Below, in pieces: positions 1 through 6,429 of a DNA stretch of 8,015 nt. How positions within the stretch are numbered: position 1 is the first letter of the stretch; every line of letters starts with the position of its first letter. Under the pieces are notes generated by a model. It saw nothing but the letters and a program-made list of their open reading frames with translations, was not told where the DNA came from and searched no databases. Position numbers and translations under genes: made by a program. The stretch is from an uncultured Gammaproteobacteria bacterium (GTDB lineage Bacteria; Pseudomonadota; Gammaproteobacteria; SZUA-140), in NCBI GenBank assembly GCA_945787585.1, contig CALZIG010000194.1, forward strand, positions 1-8,015. Reading direction: 5' to 3'.

Positions 1-891
1 ACGTGGCATAAAGATGTCCATTTTTTCGAGATCTTTGATAAAGACGGCGCGCTACGCGGGCAGTTTTATCTCGATCTTTATGCACGCCAGTTCAAACGCG
101 GTGGTGCCTGGATGGATGAATGCATCGTCCGTAAGTCCACAGCAGATGGCAGCGTGCAGACGCCAGTGGCCTATCTTACCTGTAATTTCTCATCACCCAT
201 TGGCGATGACCCAGCGCTCTTTACACATGATGAAGTGCTGACCTTGTTTCATGAATTTGGTCACGGCCTGCATCACATGCTCACCAAGGTCGACTACCCT
301 AGCGTCTCTGGCATTAATGGTGTTGCATGGGATGCCGTTGAGCTACCCAGTCAGTTTATGGAAAACTGGTGCTGGGAACGGGAGGCGCTCGCACTGATCT
401 CCGGTCACTACCAAAGTGGTGAGCCGTTACCGGATGAAATGTTCGATAAAATGACGGCCGCCAAAAACTTTCAGTCCGGCATGCAGATGGTCAGGCAGTT
501 AGAGTTTTCTATCTTCGACTTCCGCATCCACCTCGAATTTGATCCAGCCAAAGGTGCGCGTATTCATGAAATCCTTGATGATGTTCGTCAGCAGTTCGCC
601 GTAATCAAACCTCCATCATTCAACCGGTTTCCGCATAGTTTTTCGCACATTTTTTCCGGTGGCTATTCAGCAGGCTATTACAGCTACAAATGGGCCGAAG
701 TCCTTTCTAGTGATGCCTTCTCACTGTTCGAAGAAAAAGGTATCTTTGACCGCGAAACTGGCTTGAACTTTCTCTCAATGATTCTCGAACAGGGTGGTTC
801 AAGTGATCCGATGGAGCTCTTCATTAATTTCCGTGGGCGAGAGCCACAGATTGATGCGCTACTTCGTCACAGTGGCATCATCGCTGCTTAA
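1..891 (+). CDS. prlC: Oligopeptidase A (M3 family zinc metallopeptidase), C-terminal part
   Basis: This frame is open from base 1 without a start, so the gene begins outside the window. The 296 residues seen are a little under half of the roughly 680 usual for OpdA/PrlC. The M3 zinc motif HEFGH lies at 250-264. The third zinc ligand is predicted to be the Glu before LPSQ at 340-342, in the conserved block ending MENW. The substrate-loop motif GYSAGYYSY follows at about 661-687. Family knowledge: OpdA is a cytoplasmic thimet-type oligopeptidase that degrades short peptides, including cleaved signal peptides. The opening residues (WHKDV, then FYLDLYAR and KRGGAWMD) match the OpdA/Dcp subfamily, and OpdA fits better than Dcp by the GGYSAGYYSYKWAE block. 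All visible catalytic elements are intact, and the stop is TAA. The downstream cyclase is 315 bp away and separated by a hairpin, so it is probably a different transcription unit. The family is very secure; OpdA versus Dcp is slightly less so. Confidence 0.93.
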   Translation, partial: TWHKDVHFFEIFDKDGALRGQFYLDLYARQFKRGGAWMDECIVRKSTADGSVQTPVAYLTCNFSSPIGDDPALFTHDEVLTLFHEFGHGLHHMLTKVDYPSVSGINGVAWDAVELPSQFMENWCWEREALALISGHYQSGEPLPDEMFDKMTAAKNFQSGMQMVRQLEFSIFDFRIHLEFDPAKGARIHEILDDVRQQFAVIKPPSFNRFPHSFSHIFSGGYSAGYYSYKWAEVLSSDAFSLFEEKGIFDRETGLNFLSMILEQGGSSDPMELFINFRGREPQIDALLRHSGIIAA

Positions 892-912
892 CGCATCTCT
901 ATAAATCCATCT

Positions 913-931
913 GCCCCTCCTTCAGAGGGGC
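913..931 (+). terminator. GC-rich hairpin after the oligopeptidase gene, probable terminator
   Basis: A perfect 7-bp stem (GCCCCTC / GAGGGGC) with a 5-nt loop CTTCA starts 21 bp after the stop codon. It can be extended by a G-U and a C-G pair at its base (911-933). Position and strength fit a transcript end. No T-run follows (the next bases are GGCACATTACC), so it is not a textbook intrinsic terminator and may act as a 3'-end stabilising structure or need Rho. Confidence 0.5.
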
Positions 932-1164
932 GGCACATTACCCTAATTCACATAACTAGAAAAACATAATCATCCAATCTACCGCAATGAAAGAACCATT
1001 ACACTCTCCTTTTTTTGCATTAGCGATTTTGAATTTGATGATTACACAGCTATGTTTTATCTAGGTACAGTGAATTAATATTGATACTTTTCCATACATC
1101 TTCTTTATAAAACTATATTCTTTTTACTCTATTATTATACTGGGATAGCTTCTGTTTTCCTTGT

Positions 1165-1181
1165 ATGATCATTTAGATCAT
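1165..1181. promoter_or_regulatory. Inverted repeat ATGATC-N5-GATCAT upstream of the cyclase start
   Basis: The perfect 6-bp arms are separated by ATTTA and end 25 bp before the GTG start. The position would suit an operator or a leader hairpin for the cyclase gene. It contains two GATC tetranucleotides, which are Dam sites if the host has Dam. The arms are short and AT-rich, so chance is possible. Confidence 0.3.
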
Positions 1182-1206
1182 CTCATTGTAGTGAAGCAAT
1201 AGCGTA

Positions 1207-2817
1207 GTGACCTTGATTACTAGCATCAAAAATAAAATCCTGATTTTCGCAATCCTCGCCACCATCATTCCCTCCACAGGATTAGGACTGCTCTTCTTTT
1301 GGAAAAATGAACAGATGGTAGCGGACAATGTCACCCATCAACTTCGCACGTTAGCCCTCGATGCAAGTCGTGAACTTGAGTTTTGGCTTGAAGAGAGGAC
1401 GGCTGAAGTACGAACATTATCGACCTCAAATACAGTGATCAATGGCCTGTCTGCGCAATCACCACCATCATTGCCCCGTTATCTACAACTGGTTCAGGAA
1501 AAGCTCAACTCGTTACTTCAATTAAGCATCTATAATGCCAATGGAAAGCTAATCGCCAGTAGCGGCCCTTCTCCCGCACCCATTCTTTTACCAAACCCGT
1601 GGCCCCAATCAGCACTCACCCACGGGGTTATTATTAAAGCACCACATCGGAATCAAACCCACGACGCCACCACGCTGACGCTCGCCGTACCTGTACTCTC
1701 TATGGAGAATGAAATCCTCGGGGCACTAGTAGCTGTAATCGATTTGAACACTGTACTGCCCTCTCTCAAGTATTCAGCCCAACTATCACCCGGCGCGATA
1801 CTACTACTCGACTTGGATGGCAATCCGTTATTAGCCACCCACCGTGGTAAAGACACGTCATTTGTGCCGATAGCAAGACAAGTATTACAGCGTCTACGCG
1901 CTGATAACTCCATGCCGATCACCTTTGAAGGACACTTACAAAAAACCGTACTAGGGCTTGCCATAGTGCCAAATAAACTACCGCTGATGGTATTAGTGGA
2001 ACGTGATCGCGATGAAATCTATGAAGCATGGTTAGTCTCTCGTAATCTTTTTCTCGGCTTAATGACCCTGCTAACACTTATTGTTAGCGCCTTCGCCTGG
2101 CGCTTGGGCCGCTCTATAGTGACACCACTGGAACGCCTGACAACGGCCGCAGACCATATCGCCACTGGCGACCTGACCATTCGTCTTCCAGTTGCGCGCC
2201 GTGATGAACTGGGTCACTTAACCGAAGTCTTTAACCAGATGACAGAAAAGCTACAACGTAGCCACAAGGAATTTGAATCAGCCAGCCTCACTTTGAAAAA
2301 GCAGAATAAGTTACTTGAAACGCTCTCAGTGACTGATAGCCTCACCGGTCTTTATAACCGTAAGAAACTCGACGATATTCTGGATGATCAACTTGAACGT
2401 TTTAAACGTAACCAACGACCCTTTGCGGTGCTCATGCTCGACATTGATCACTTCAAGGCCCTTAATGATACATACGGTCATCTTGCTGGAGATCAGGTAC
2501 TTGAAAGTATCGCGAGGACATTTAACCGGTCAATCCGAAATATTGATTTTGCAGCACGCTATGGGGGTGAAGAGTTTGCAATCGTACTCCCAGAAACGGG
2601 CCTCTCTGCCGCACGTGATATGGCAGAACGTATATTGACACAAGTTCGCGGTGCAGCTTATCAGTTCAACGACCAGTCCATTGCCGTAACATTAAGTATC
2701 GGAGTAACGATTAGTCGCAATGATGATAAAACACCAGAAGCAGTACTATCTCGTGCAGACAAAATGCTATACAAAGCTAAAAGCGCGGGGCGAAATCAGG
2801 TAACTTGTTCAGATTAA
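1207..2817 (+). CDS. Membrane sensor diguanylate cyclase (periplasmic sensor, HAMP, GGDEF)
   Basis: This inner-membrane signalling enzyme is predicted to make cyclic di-GMP from two GTP. The order is: TM1 about residues 10-32; a periplasmic region about 33-275, probably Cache-like by size and position; TM2 about 277-298; HAMP about 298-350 with a conserved Pro at 307; a short signalling helix; and GGDEF about 373-535. The cyclase domain opens with TDSLTGLYNR (376-385). The active-site motif is GGEEF (453-457), a catalytically competent variant. An I-site RxxD (RNID, 444-447) lies the canonical five residues before it, so c-di-GMP product inhibition is expected. No EAL domain is present. The start is GTG because an in-frame stop lies at 1192-1194. 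A TTG at 1213 is the only other nearby choice, and neither has a strong Shine-Dalgarno. The ligand cannot be told from sequence. The gene ends 23 bp from the convergent lipoprotein gene. Confidence 0.93.
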   Translation: MTLITSIKNKILIFAILATIIPSTGLGLLFFWKNEQMVADNVTHQLRTLALDASRELEFWLEERTAEVRTLSTSNTVINGLSAQSPPSLPRYLQLVQEKLNSLLQLSIYNANGKLIASSGPSPAPILLPNPWPQSALTHGVIIKAPHRNQTHDATTLTLAVPVLSMENEILGALVAVIDLNTVLPSLKYSAQLSPGAILLLDLDGNPLLATHRGKDTSFVPIARQVLQRLRADNSMPITFEGHLQKTVLGLAIVPNKLPLMVLVERDRDEIYEAWLVSRNLFLGLMTLLTLIVSAFAWRLGRSIVTPLERLTTAADHIATGDLTIRLPVARRDELGHLTEVFNQMTEKLQRSHKEFESASLTLKKQNKLLETLSVTDSLTGLYNRKKLDDILDDQLERFKRNQRPFAVLMLDIDHFKALNDTYGHLAGDQVLESIARTFNRSIRNIDFAARYGGEEFAIVLPETGLSAARDMAERILTQVRGAAYQFNDQSIAVTLSIGVTISRNDDKTPEAVLSRADKMLYKAKSAGRNQVTCSD

Positions 2818-2834
2818 CTATATACGATCATGAC

Positions 2835-2847
2835 GCCTTTTTAAGGC
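2835..2847. terminator. Small hairpin at a tail-to-tail junction, possible shared terminator
   Basis: GCCTT-TTT-AAGGC forms a 5-bp stem with a 3-nt loop between two convergent genes, and it overlaps the TAA of the minus-strand lipoprotein gene (2841-2843). It is symmetric, so it could form in either transcript. Neither side has a clear U-tract after the stem, which keeps confidence low. Confidence 0.28.
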
Positions 2848-3602
2848 ACTTCTACCAAATCAGCCATTATCCAGCCAGAGTCACCGACCGCAGTCTGCAC
2901 CTGTAACCAGGTGCCTTTATAGCCACGAGCGACTACCGGCGTAGATTTTTTTAACATACTAACCATATTACCACTGTTGGTAGGCTGCTGCCGTAATTGG
3001 CTTTCTGCTTTTATGATCAATGGAATTGCGACTTTAAATGACGCCTCAGATATCGCATGTGTTTCCGGCTTCTTGTGGTTATCCATCAACATATTAATAA
3101 ACTGTTTGGCCTGCTCTACCTGATCGGCTGCCACACTATATTCAGCCTGCTCGAACGAAGATGACGCAATATCGATCAATTGCTGTGATAGATGCTGTAG
3201 TGACAACTGATAATTGGGCCCGAATGTCGTCTCTAACTCATTCATTAAAATTTCAACTTCTGCAAGTAGTGACGCAACATCAGCCTCAGTAGCAAATCGT
3301 CGTAATTTTGTTTCGGCCAACACGACTTCGCTTGTAGTCTCCTGTAACTCTATTACCTGGCTTTTTTCATTTTCCTTTAATTGATTAATTTCGGCTTCTT
3401 TATCGGACAACACATGAAGCAGATGAACAATCAACTTCTGCTGCTCTTCCAATGATACTGATAATGAATCATCAGAAACAACAGGTGGAGGTAATGCAAC
3501 TTCCACTACACCAGGTGACTGTTTCATTGCACAACCTGTGATAAATACACTTAACAGTGTCATAGCTATTATTTTCATCAGATATCGATAAATTACTACC
3601 AT
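2841..3602 (-). CDS. Coiled-coil lipoprotein with C-terminal SH3b-like domain
   Basis: A signal peptide of about 23 residues ends in a lipobox, FITGC, so Cys24 is the predicted lipidation site. Ala at +2 suggests outer-membrane sorting. A Pro-rich linker (about 36-45) follows, then a long Glu/Gln/Leu-rich helical region likely to be coiled coil (about 50-124) and a helical middle part. The last ~45 residues (209-253) resemble a bacterial SH3 domain: a KKSTPV strand, then TWLQV and SGWIMADLVEV. Such domains commonly bind peptidoglycan or peptide ligands, so a periplasmic envelope role is inferred. No specific family name is recognised. ATG at 3600-3602 is preferred over Met9 because it has an AAGG Shine-Dalgarno 8 nt upstream, whereas Met9 has none. 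Either start gives a usable signal peptide. It is convergent with the cyclase gene and appears to be monocistronic. Confidence 0.82.
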   Translation of the reverse strand: MVVIYRYLMKIIAMTLLSVFITGCAMKQSPGVVEVALPPPVVSDDSLSVSLEEQQKLIVHLLHVLSDKEAEINQLKENEKSQVIELQETTSEVVLAETKLRRFATEADVASLLAEVEILMNELETTFGPNYQLSLQHLSQQLIDIASSSFEQAEYSVAADQVEQAKQFINMLMDNHKKPETHAISEASFKVAIPLIIKAESQLRQQPTNSGNMVSMLKKSTPVVARGYKGTWLQVQTAVGDSGWIMADLVEVP

Positions 3603-3610
3603 ATAATAAA

Positions 3611-3614
3611 CCTT
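3611..3614 (-). promoter_or_regulatory. Ribosome binding site of the lipoprotein gene
   Basis: On the minus strand AAGG lies 8 nt before the ATG at 3600-3602, which fixes the longer start. The same bases form part of one arm of a small inverted repeat (3611-3624, CCTTA-N4-TAAGG), so the site could be partly masked in the RNA. Confidence 0.5.
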
Positions 3615-3631
3615 ATATTTAAGGACATATA

Positions 3632-3660
3632 ATTATACTCAGCCGCGTTGATCTAAAAAA
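3632..3660 (-). promoter_or_regulatory. Candidate promoter of the lipoprotein gene
   Basis: An exact TATAAT is present on the minus strand at 3632-3637, about 30 bp upstream of the ATG. The -35 region (about 3654-3660) is only a T-run with little resemblance to TTGACA, so an activator may be involved. One arm of a GCCGCGT / ACGCGGC inverted repeat lies in the spacer (3642-3648) and the other upstream (3682-3688). Confidence 0.45.
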
Positions 3661-4162
3661 CTACTAGCGTATTTTATTCACACGCGGCATACACTAACAT
3701 ATCTTTCGGCCCTTATATCGGTACTACTTATCAATATTGATCTATTATTATTTTAAATTAAAAGAAAATATTTATATTAATTAAAAGTAAAGCAACCATC
3801 CGTCCTCATATCCCTATTGCATGTTTAGACTATCTATACATATATTTTGCTTATTAATTAATGCAGGTTATCGAGCCACTCGAATGATCATCTAATTGAG
3901 CTACAAACTATATCACGCGCTTTACGTAGTAATTCGATACATCAATATTTAGGCGATTAATACCATTAGGACTATAAATGGCATCATTCAACTGTCGGTA
4001 TTAACGCTGTCATTTCTTGTACTGATATTAATAGCGTGATCGGAACGGGCGGGCGATTTAGCATGTGATGCGAACCAATCATCCGATGACAACACTTGAC
4101 TATTTATCTAAGGAACCTCTGATTTATTCACTGCTATCTAACATAGCTTTTCTATACGATTA

Positions 4163-5002
4163 TTATTTATTTTTCGTTAGACGAATACCATCTTTTTCAA
4201 TCACAATTACTTTCTGTTTATATAAAATACCGATGGCTTTTTTAAAGGCCCCTTTACTCATACCAAACATTTTTGAAATTAAGGCTGGATCAGACTTATC
4301 ATGCACAGCCATAAAGCCATCGTTCTCATTTAACTGCTTTTCAATGAGCAGCGCATGTTTACTGCGATCTCCAGCGCCCCCCTGAAGGGTTAAATCAATT
4401 TTATTATCCGGACGAACCTGCTTAATAAATCCTTCTTTATACTGACCAAAGCTCAAACGCTCATGTACATCGTTCGTATATAGCACACCCCAGTGGCTAT
4501 GATTAATGATCGCCTTAAAACCAAGATCAGTGGTGTTCGCAATAATCAAATTAACCGACTGTTTTTCCTTAAAGTCATGAGGTCGTTCATCATCCAGAAA
4601 CTTATCTATTTTAGATGATGCTGTAATACGACCACTCGCTTTATCAAGGTATAAATAAACCAGATATGAACGGCCAGCCACCATCGGTACATGCTGCTCA
4701 GCAAAGGGAACCAGGATATCTTTCTCCAGCCCCCAGTCGAGAAAGGCCCCCACCTTGGTAATCGCCATGACGCGCAGGTAAGCAAACTCACCAACCTTAG
4801 CAAAGGGTGTTTCAGTCGTCGCCACTGGGCGATCTTCTGAGTCAAGATAGAGGAACACGTCAATGAAATCACCAATCGCCAGGTCATCCGCAGCATACTT
4901 ACCAGGTAATAGAACCTCACCGAGGTTTGCGGCATCCAGGTAAAAACCAAAGTGAACGCTTTTCACCACTTCTAAACTATAATATTTGCCAACGGTAATC
5001 AT
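4163..5002 (-). CDS. cvfB: CvfB/YitL-type RNA-binding protein (S1-like domains plus winged helix)
   Basis: The 279-residue length matches the CvfB/YitL family (about 280-300). Residues 1-60 and 62-135 form two OB-fold S1-like domains; in the second, VGAFLDWGLEKDILVPF is the typical signature. Residues about 140-212 form a third (WGVLY, then GQYKEGFIKQVRPDNKIDL), and 222-279 a C-terminal winged helix with MSKGAFKKAIG followed by a GIRLT end. Family knowledge: members bind RNA and in Gram-positive bacteria affect virulence-factor expression; the exact role in proteobacteria is not settled. The ATG has a GGA ribosome binding site at 5010-5012, seven bases upstream, and a good promoter further up. 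Downstream (minus direction) there is only a weak 5-bp hairpin (4133-4147) without a U-tract. It stands alone between intergenic regions of 560 and 169 bp. The family call is firm; the cellular role is inferred. Confidence 0.9.
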   Translation of the reverse strand: MITVGKYYSLEVVKSVHFGFYLDAANLGEVLLPGKYAADDLAIGDFIDVFLYLDSEDRPVATTETPFAKVGEFAYLRVMAITKVGAFLDWGLEKDILVPFAEQHVPMVAGRSYLVYLYLDKASGRITASSKIDKFLDDERPHDFKEKQSVNLIIANTTDLGFKAIINHSHWGVLYTNDVHERLSFGQYKEGFIKQVRPDNKIDLTLQGGAGDRSKHALLIEKQLNENDGFMAVHDKSDPALISKMFGMSKGAFKKAIGILYKQKVIVIEKDGIRLTKNK

Positions 5003-5034
5003 TTATTATTCCGGTATGGAAAACTGAATGGGAT

Positions 5035-5063
5035 ATTATACAGTGCGATTCACGATCTGTGAG
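5035..5063 (-). promoter_or_regulatory. Promoter of the CvfB-type gene
   Basis: On the minus strand, CTCACA (5058-5063, four of six matches to TTGACA) is followed by a 17-bp spacer and an exact TATAAT (5035-5040). This gives a leader of roughly 25-30 nt before the ATG. It is the best sigma-70-type match in the window. A 17-bp inverted repeat lies immediately upstream (5068-5084). Confidence 0.6.
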
Positions 5064-5067
5064 GGTT

Positions 5068-5084
5068 GATTACAATATGTAATC
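5068..5084. promoter_or_regulatory. Inverted repeat GATTACA-N3-TGTAATC, possible operator
   Basis: Perfect 7-bp arms around a 3-bp centre (ATA) sit four bases upstream of the -35 of the CvfB-type gene. The dimensions suit a dimeric winged-helix or helix-turn-helix regulator. The regulator is unknown and none is encoded in the window. Confidence 0.4.
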
Positions 5085-5171
5085 TAATAGCATATAACAT
5101 TTGGCTAGCTTAGCTTACTTGGCGTGAGTCGCCTTAGAAGCAATATAACTACTAGATTTTATGAAAACGCA

Positions 5172-5774
5172 CTAGTCGCAAACCATCGCTTTACCACTTT
5201 TGTATCCATGCGCTAATCGTTCTTTTTTATATTTTTTACATAGGTTTGTAAATCCTTTTAAAAAATCACTCAAAACCTGACCCTTTCCATGCCAGTTTAA
5301 TGAAATGTTATCCCTTAGCTTCTTTGACTCTCTCCAGAAATTATCTGGAAATGCGATAGTATCGAATATTACATTAAACTCGACATAGTTAAGCTCTATT
5401 AATACAGATAATCTTTCATAATGTGATGCTACTTCTCTAAAATCAGTTAACTCATTCGAGTAATATATTTGCTCACCAGTTTTACCATCCAGGATAAGCT
5501 CTTCAATGTTATGAGTAGCTTCGCCAAACCTCGCGCTATCAAACAGTACCTGTTTTATTCTTATTTTAGAATTGATATCAAGTATATCAATCACATTACT
5601 TAATGCTTCTACTTTAATAGCATCCAGAGTCTGATTAGCTTTTTCAAGTGTTATATTCGCCCTGAACAAAGAATCTCGCACTTGAATAAGGCCCGCTATA
5701 ACGCCGATAACCAGACTGATACATGTCAAAATAGCTGTTAATTTCGTAATGCTATTTAACTTCGTCTCATTCAT
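5172..5774 (-). CDS. Small single-TM membrane protein, unassigned (possibly DUF4760-like)
   Basis: The 200 residues have one strong N-terminal hydrophobic segment (about 9-32) after a short polar start, followed by a mostly helical, charged domain. A central block, FREVASHYERLSVLIELNYV, followed by acidic and aromatic positions and FWRESKKLRDN, resembles small bacterial membrane proteins of the DUF4760 type; this is an impression from memory, not a search. No catalytic motif is visible and the function is unknown. The C-terminus is Lys-rich. The ATG is preceded by a GGTGG Shine-Dalgarno seven bases upstream. It lies 44 bp downstream of the KdsC-type gene on the same strand, so co-transcription is possible. 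It looks more AT-rich than its neighbours and sits between conserved genes, which hints at later insertion. The gene is real with good confidence; the family is uncertain. Confidence 0.7.
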   Translation of the reverse strand: MNETKLNSITKLTAILTCISLVIGVIAGLIQVRDSLFRANITLEKANQTLDAIKVEALSNVIDILDINSKIRIKQVLFDSARFGEATHNIEELILDGKTGEQIYYSNELTDFREVASHYERLSVLIELNYVEFNVIFDTIAFPDNFWRESKKLRDNISLNWHGKGQVLSDFLKGFTNLCKKYKKERLAHGYKSGKAMVCD

Positions 5775-5818
5775 AACATAGCCACCATTGCTTGTTTCGA
5801 TCTAGGTTATAACTACCT

Positions 5819-6349
5819 TCATAAAGACTGATTCAAAAAATGCTGTTCAATCACTTCAAGTTGATCCTGTGATCGCAACACTTCATTAATCATTTCTCTC
5901 ACCGCACCATCGCCGCCATTTGACATAGTCACCCATTCCGCATGCTGGCGTACATACGGTTGAGCATTTGCGGGTGCAACAAATAGTCCTACGTATGGCG
6001 CGCATGCGAGATCAACAATATCATCGCCCATATAAAGCACTTCGTCTGACTTTAAGCTGGCATCATCAATCATAACTTTTAGATGATCTACCTTATAAAG
6101 GTGGCCACTTTTATAGTAATCAAAATTAAGATCATTGATACGTCGTTCGACGGCCTTGCTAACGCGGCCAGTTAGCGCGCCAAATTTTAATCCCGCCTGC
6201 TGCGCCATCGTGATACCAAAGCCATCCTGTGTGCAAAAGCCTTTACATTCGCCCCCATCAGCAGTGTAAAGCACCATGCCATCCGTCATTACACCATCAA
6301 CATCCAGTACAATTAATTTTATCTGCTGCATTTTATGCGCTATCGTCAT
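5819..6349 (-). CDS. kdsC: KdsC-type HAD phosphatase (3-deoxy-D-manno-octulosonate 8-phosphate phosphatase)
   Basis: The predicted reaction is hydrolysis of KDO 8-phosphate to KDO in the cytoplasm, for the lipopolysaccharide inner core. The 176-residue length is normal for KdsC. HAD motif I is DVDGVMTDG with nucleophile Asp16 and Asp18. A QDGFGI block (41-46) follows. Motif II is TGR (60-62), motif III Lys86, and motif IV GDDIVD with Asp109, Asp110 and Asp113. The C-terminal GGDGAVRE (about 145-152) is the KdsC tail signature. No cap domain is present, as expected for this tetrameric subclass. One difference is YKSGHLYK where E. coli has YQGQSNK, so a related sugar-phosphate substrate is conceivable. 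The ATG has an AGGA site six bases upstream. Genes that often adjoin kdsC (kdsD, lptC, lptA) are absent from the window. Family confidence is very high, exact substrate moderate. Confidence 0.9.
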   Translation of the reverse strand: MTIAHKMQQIKLIVLDVDGVMTDGMVLYTADGGECKGFCTQDGFGITMAQQAGLKFGALTGRVSKAVERRINDLNFDYYKSGHLYKVDHLKVMIDDASLKSDEVLYMGDDIVDLACAPYVGLFVAPANAQPYVRQHAEWVTMSNGGDGAVREMINEVLRSQDQLEVIEQHFLNQSL

Positions 6350-6355
6350 TATTAA

Positions 6356-6360
6356 TCCTG
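6356..6360 (-). promoter_or_regulatory. Ribosome binding site of the KdsC-type gene
   Basis: CAGGA on the minus strand lies six bases before the ATG at 6347-6349. It supports this start over the internal Met7. Confidence 0.6.
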
Positions 6361-6429
6361 TGGTCTCAATATTATTTCATCTCTGAATGATGCCTGAATA
6401 ATTTTTTCACGTCATCTCTTCAATAATAT

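Larger units (their letters stand above)
892..1206. other. Gene-free AT-rich leader between peptidase and cyclase genes
   Basis: After the hairpin, no ORF or RNA gene is recognisable here. The distal half is AT-rich and should hold the promoter of the cyclase gene, but no single good match stands out. Candidates are TTGATA (1081-1086) with TATAAA (1106-1111) at a long 19-bp spacing, and an isolated TATTAT (1133-1138) with no -35. A 6-bp inverted repeat (1165-1181) sits between these and the GTG start. Confidence 0.5.
3603..4162. other. 560-bp AT-rich intergenic region without a recognisable gene
   Basis: The first ~60 bases carry the promoter elements of the minus-strand lipoprotein gene. 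The rest, up to the stop of the S1-domain gene, has no ORF longer than about 25 codons with a ribosome binding site and no tRNA or rRNA. It contains an A/T-only stretch around 3737-3790, a short palindrome TCGAG-CCA-CTCGA (3871-3883) and a weak GCTAT/ATAGC hairpin (4133-4147). A small RNA or a decayed gene cannot be excluded by eye. Confidence 0.55.

Noticed and set aside
1653..1964. A 103-codon minus-strand ORF inside the cyclase gene.
   Set aside because: It lies entirely antisense to the periplasmic sensor region of a clear gene and has a Ser-rich shadow-frame composition.
3821..3895. A 24-codon plus-strand ORF in the long intergenic gap.
   Set aside because: It has no ribosome binding site, no recognisable sequence, and a length expected by chance in AT-rich DNA.
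3871..3910. On the minus strand, TAGCTCAATTAGATGATC resembles the D-arm of a tRNA, followed by a TCGAG-TGG-CTCGA hairpin.
   Set aside because: No acceptor stem, T-arm or 7-base anticodon loop can be formed around it, so a tRNA gene or a clear remnant is not supported.
4111..4130. AGGAACCTCTGATTTATTC looked like the end of an IS5-type insertion sequence.
   Set aside because: This is only a memory-based impression. There is no inverted copy elsewhere in the window, no transposase fragment and no target duplication.
4133..4151. GCTAT-N5-ATAGC hairpin followed by TTTT on the plus strand.
   Set aside because: The T-run is on the wrong strand for the minus-strand CvfB-type gene and there is no plus-strand gene upstream. 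The stem is only 5 bp and AT-rich.
4065..4385. A 106-codon plus-strand ORF.
   Set aside because: Most of it is antisense to the well-supported CvfB-type gene, its sequence is hydrophobic and low-complexity, and no ribosome binding site is visible.
5152..5176. ACTAG / CTAGT arms downstream of the small membrane protein gene.
   Set aside because: A 5-bp stem with a loop of about 15 bases and no U-tract is too weak to call a terminator.
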